From Pararge aegeria (Eukaryota; Arthropoda; Insecta; Lepidoptera; Nymphalidae), in contig NC_053181.1 in the NCBI RefSeq assembly GCF_905163445.1, forward strand, positions 7,316,001 to 7,380,000: a stretch of DNA of 64,000 nucleotides, in the 5' to 3' direction. Positions 61,401 to 64,000 of the stretch are shown piece by piece; the stretch's first letter is position 1; the number at the start of each line of letters is the position of its first letter. Both the position numbers and the translations under genes were made by a program. The notes under the pieces were generated by a model. The model saw only the letters and a program-made list of their open reading frames with translations, ran no database searches and had not been told where the DNA came from.

Positions 61401-62030
61401 TGCTAAATTTTCTTTGAATTTTTATACTTGTTTTCTTTGTTTACTATGTTTAACTTTTATTATTATAAAATTCTTATTTTATTATAATTAGTATTTTTTC
61501 ATCTTAACTTCACCCAAACGGGGTTTTATGAATAATTGCTAATTTAAAAGAAAAATATAGTAGCACTTAGTCTCACTCATTTCTGTCACCCGTTGGTCAT
61601 ACAACTGATATCGTACATATCCGTTGTATGACTGACTAAACGGCGATTGTTTAAGTTTATTTGGATATTTATAACTACACGCGCGACAGTAAACTCGTAA
61701 AATTCGGCATTCCATAAACAGTTTTTGATAAATTAACTCGTTGAATTGTATTAAAGAGATTTATATATTTTTTATGAGAATCTTAGGCGGATGAAGCGCC
61801 CGTTTGCATGATTATTATCATAAAATATTGATGCTGACTGTACAATTATGCTATCAAAGTAATTCTCCAGTATTTTAAACTTTACCTTTTGCGGTCTCGA
61901 GAGTAGAAATGTTTGTAGCTTATTCTTCATTATGAATGGATCGTTTTGGGACACAAAGTTCGGCTCTATAATGTATTCTCTTGCATAGTCTAACAGCAGA
62001 TCTAATGTTTGTTTGGTAATGTGCACTTTC
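55410..62030 (-). CDS. Membrane adenylyl cyclase, C-terminal part (5' end outside window)
   Basis: Nine minus-strand exons join in phase: 62030-61886, 61066-60992, 60660-60524, 60197-59642, 59557-59194, 59117-58939, 58186-57925, 56479-56355 and 55868-55410, giving the last 766 residues. The first exon opens with KVHITKQTLDLL, the end of catalytic domain C1. Next come the linker, six membrane segments of the second cassette (60197-59194), the NMLLENILPAHV start of C2, DNVAVMFASL, KIKIAGWTYMAACGL, GISNGEVAAGVVGS, KPLYDIWGNAVNMASRMDST and a tail of ~110 residues rich in Ser, Glu and Asn. The C2 residues known from mammalian structures to bind the adenine and align the pyrophosphate (Lys in KIK, Asp in YDIWG, Asn and Arg in NAVNMASR) are present, so the enzyme should make cAMP from ATP if C1 is also intact. 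C2 has a ~15-residue insertion after AACGL. The subtype is not clear; the divergence suggests the insect ACX-like group, at low confidence. Confidence 0.95.
56040..56265 (+). repeat. SINE-C fragment next to RTE-like LINE 3' end
   Basis: 56040-56140 carries GGCTAGTTACCACCCTAGTA and AAAGACGTGCG. 56150-56265 carries CGCTGGAAGCAAGCGGCCCA and a CGGTTGAAGTGATGATGATG tail. Both lie in the last intron of the cyclase gene, opposite in orientation to it. Confidence 0.6.
56772..57440 (-). repeat. CTAG-ended repeat in cyclase intron
   Basis: It starts (plus strand) ACTAGCTGATCCCCGCAACTTC and contains AACTGGAGCGCCACCTATCG and CGCCCAGACAGACAGACACG, common lepidopteran interspersed repeat blocks. On the minus strand it ends in CAGCTAGT. 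Confidence 0.5.
57700..57830 (+). repeat. LINE 3' tail, second copy
   Basis: TTGGTTGCCTGGAAAAGATC, GCTATGTAGCGATAAAGCCG and GAGGTGTACAATAAGTG match the layout at 3630-3785. Confidence 0.55.
58430..58760 (+). repeat. RTE-like LINE 3' end in cyclase intron
   Basis: GGTGCATATAGCTCGGAAAA, GAGGTGGACAGACGACCTCA and AAACAAGCGGCCCAGGACCT match the copy at 15685-15985. The frame is broken. Antisense to the cyclase. Confidence 0.65.
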
Positions 62031-63878
62031 CTGAAACAATATAACTATAAAGTAGGTAGTCACTAGGTAAGTTCATATCATCATTTATAATCTCGTACCG
62101 TGTAAAATATGTTATATATTTTAAAATAAGTTTTTTTACCTTTCTTGTAAAATTGCAGTAATATTAGCAAATTTTTATTCTAACGTTGGTCTTTATATCA
62201 CAATGTCCAGGGTTCCCAGGTTGGGTTGAAAAATTGTTAGGTATCGAAATACAGCCAAAAAAAACCAAGCCCAGAGTTAGTTCCCATGCCTCGGAGAGCA
62301 AGTTAAACAGTCGGTCCTGATTATTTTCATCGATCAATCGATGCTAAATATAAACTTTTTTCTATGAGACAGGAGGACTGAGTCAGTGGCATATTAAGAG
62401 CTTGAGGATGACGATGATGATAAAACTTCACATAGGATCTTTTTTGAATGTCATGATTTAATTTAATTATTTAAACGGTAGCGGCGGTATCCTTTTTGTT
62501 AAAATGAAAACTAAGGACCAAGATACAAAAAAAATTACATCCTAATATTATTTCTTTTAATCAAAACAGGAGCTATACGGCCGTAGGTACCAGGTAGTGT
62601 ATAAATTGTTTCAGATTTATTTATTCAATTACACTGCAGCTTTCCAACAAATCAAGTTCCAGTATTCAACGTTTTGTTGCATGCAGATAATCAATCTCTC
62701 TGTCCCATGTCGGTCTGTCTGCATGAAATTGCAGAACTATTGTTTTAATGACAAGCAATTCAGCCTTTGTGCATGCGCGTCAGGATATATTGTGGGCCAA
62801 AACAATTACCAGACTGTACGTGGATGGTGGGGTATGGTTGAAATATGGTGACGTACTCCATTTACCGTGGTGTTTTGTTTTGGTAAGGCTACCATTTTCC
62901 CTACTAACAAAATGCGAATGAGTTCATGTTGGTTCTTTCATGCAGCAGTAGAGCTACTGGTTTTTTCGGATAAAGATGTTTTTAACTTCTCATGTTAAAA
63001 TGGCTCAACTAAAAAACTTTTATCCCTACAATAAGTAATGAGGTAGAAGGTAATAAGGTATAAGGTATAAGGTTAAATTAGGTATAAGGTATATAAGGTA
63101 TAAGAGCGGGCAGGAAATTAAAAAAAAAACAATTCGGATCAACATTTAAAAATATCTGAGAAATGCACGAGTATTCTTTCAAAAAGGTGGAATACCATGT
63201 TAGTAGGTAAAACAAAAGAAAATTAACGTTCTTTTGGAAATAGAAAAGATACAGTTAAAGGTTTTGAAATATAATATAAAGATAATAACGATATAACTTG
63301 TACTGAATTCCTCGTATTTGAGAAATACCTACAGTGACTTATAGGGTGCGGTGTCTTAATGAATTGATAAAAGTCACACTGTACCCCGCCCAGTGCATTT
63401 GTATCTGTTATTTCGGCTTTTGGGATATTTAAAAAGAAATAGTTTAATCTAATCAATTTTTATAGCTTTAACAATAGACATCCGCAATTGATACGGGATG
63501 AACCAAATTATTGGCGTACTGATAATAAAACTTCCCCTGAAGATAAACGAATATTATCAAGATATTGGCTGTCAACAGCTTATTTTTCAACAGACTTCAA
63601 AAAGGAGGGGATCTAAATTCGATTGGTCTTTTTTTATGTATGAATAGGTACTGATTACGCTGCGATTTATTATCTGATATATGATTCGCCTTTAGTTTCA
63701 TACGGAAATGTTGCCATTTGGTTCCATAAAGATTTAACATAGTTTGGCCCCGTGGTGTTCATTTTATGACGATGTGATTTTGATTTGTGTACGACTTTTA
63801 ATTTCCATTCAAATAACGAAACTATATTAGGTGCAGTTTGGAGACAGAGTTCGAAAAATGCTAGCTCCTATTTATTTT
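62031..63878. other. Upstream intron of the cyclase gene, no exon found
   Basis: The cyclase exon at 62030 begins with a strong acceptor (TTGTTTCAG on the minus strand) and needs an upstream exon ending in phase 2. I could not find a convincing one encoding C1 up to the window end. The stretch holds a GGTATAA-type tandem array at 63041-63105 and otherwise AT-rich sequence. Confidence 0.5.
63041..63105. repeat. Degenerate GGTATAA tandem array
   Basis: About eight imperfect heptamer-like units (AAGGTATAAGGTATAAGG and variants). Confidence 0.75.
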
Positions 63879-64000
63879 GACGGCCGAGTGGCGCCTCAGA
63901 AAGCAGGGTCGCTGTCCAGCGACCCTGCTTTCTGAGTCGTAGGCCGTGGGTTCGATTCCCACAACTGGAAAATGTTTGTGTGATGAACACGATTGTTTTT
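63879..64000 (+). repeat. SINE-A with inverted duplication in its head, cut by window end
   Basis: GACGGCCGAGTGGCGC head and GGTTCGATTCCCACAACTGG B-box region as in other copies, but 63895-63914 is an exact inverted copy of 63917-63936. The 3' part lies outside the window. Confidence 0.8.

Noticed and set aside
62110..62165. Possible upstream cyclase exon ending in phase 2 (minus strand)
   Set aside because: A GTAA donor exists and the phase fits, but the frame hits a stop after about 13 codons, there is no acceptor, and the residues do not resemble the end of a C1 domain.

Overview
This is a stretch of AT-rich eukaryotic nuclear DNA, almost certainly from a moth or butterfly (Lepidoptera). 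Genes are split into short exons with GT..AG introns. The introns and intergenic DNA are packed with tRNA-derived SINEs, 3' ends of LINEs and elements ending in CTAGT, all typical of lepidopteran genomes. One SINE family resembles the Metulj elements of nymphalid butterflies, so a nymphalid is my best guess, but this rests on memory and not on a search.

Layout, left to right: (1) 130-3533 (+), a six-exon secreted lipase-family gene whose catalytic serine is glycine. (2) 4049-9231 (-) and then, on the + strand, 15380-21401, 22466-23871, 24296-25408 and 26064-29812: five paralogous genes for secreted cysteine-rich proteins, here called A to E. All carry a C-x-C-x4-C-x-C-C motif and a second cysteine-bearing half, which I believe is the insect family Pfam lists as DUF4773. 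Their tails differ completely: Thr-rich, Asp-run plus Arg/Thr-rich, Gly-rich, or acidic. (3) 30928-42198 (+), a 14-exon gene for the NatC acetyltransferase auxiliary subunit NAA35 (725 residues, the same length as the human protein as I remember it). (4) 44825-46173 (-), a small acidic protein I do not recognise. (5) 53090-54093 (+), a two-exon odorant-binding protein of the Minus-C kind with an apparent GC-AG intron. (6) 55410-62030 (-), the C-terminal 766 residues of a membrane adenylyl cyclase; its 5' part lies outside the window.

Between these, 9.3-14.4 kb and 46.2-53.0 kb are gene-poor and full of repeats. Intron 1 of gene B and several NAA35 introns are also transposon sinks, with a SINE inserted into a SINE at 42957, a roughly 200-bp inverted-repeat MITE-like element at 35738-35937, and a SINE with an inverted duplication of its tRNA head at 63895-63936.

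The genes are not an operon and need not share a pathway. The most distinctive unit is the DUF4773-like cluster: one secreted cysteine domain combined with five unrelated low-complexity tails. Every exon joint given below was read by eye and checked for reading phase; none has been checked against transcripts.
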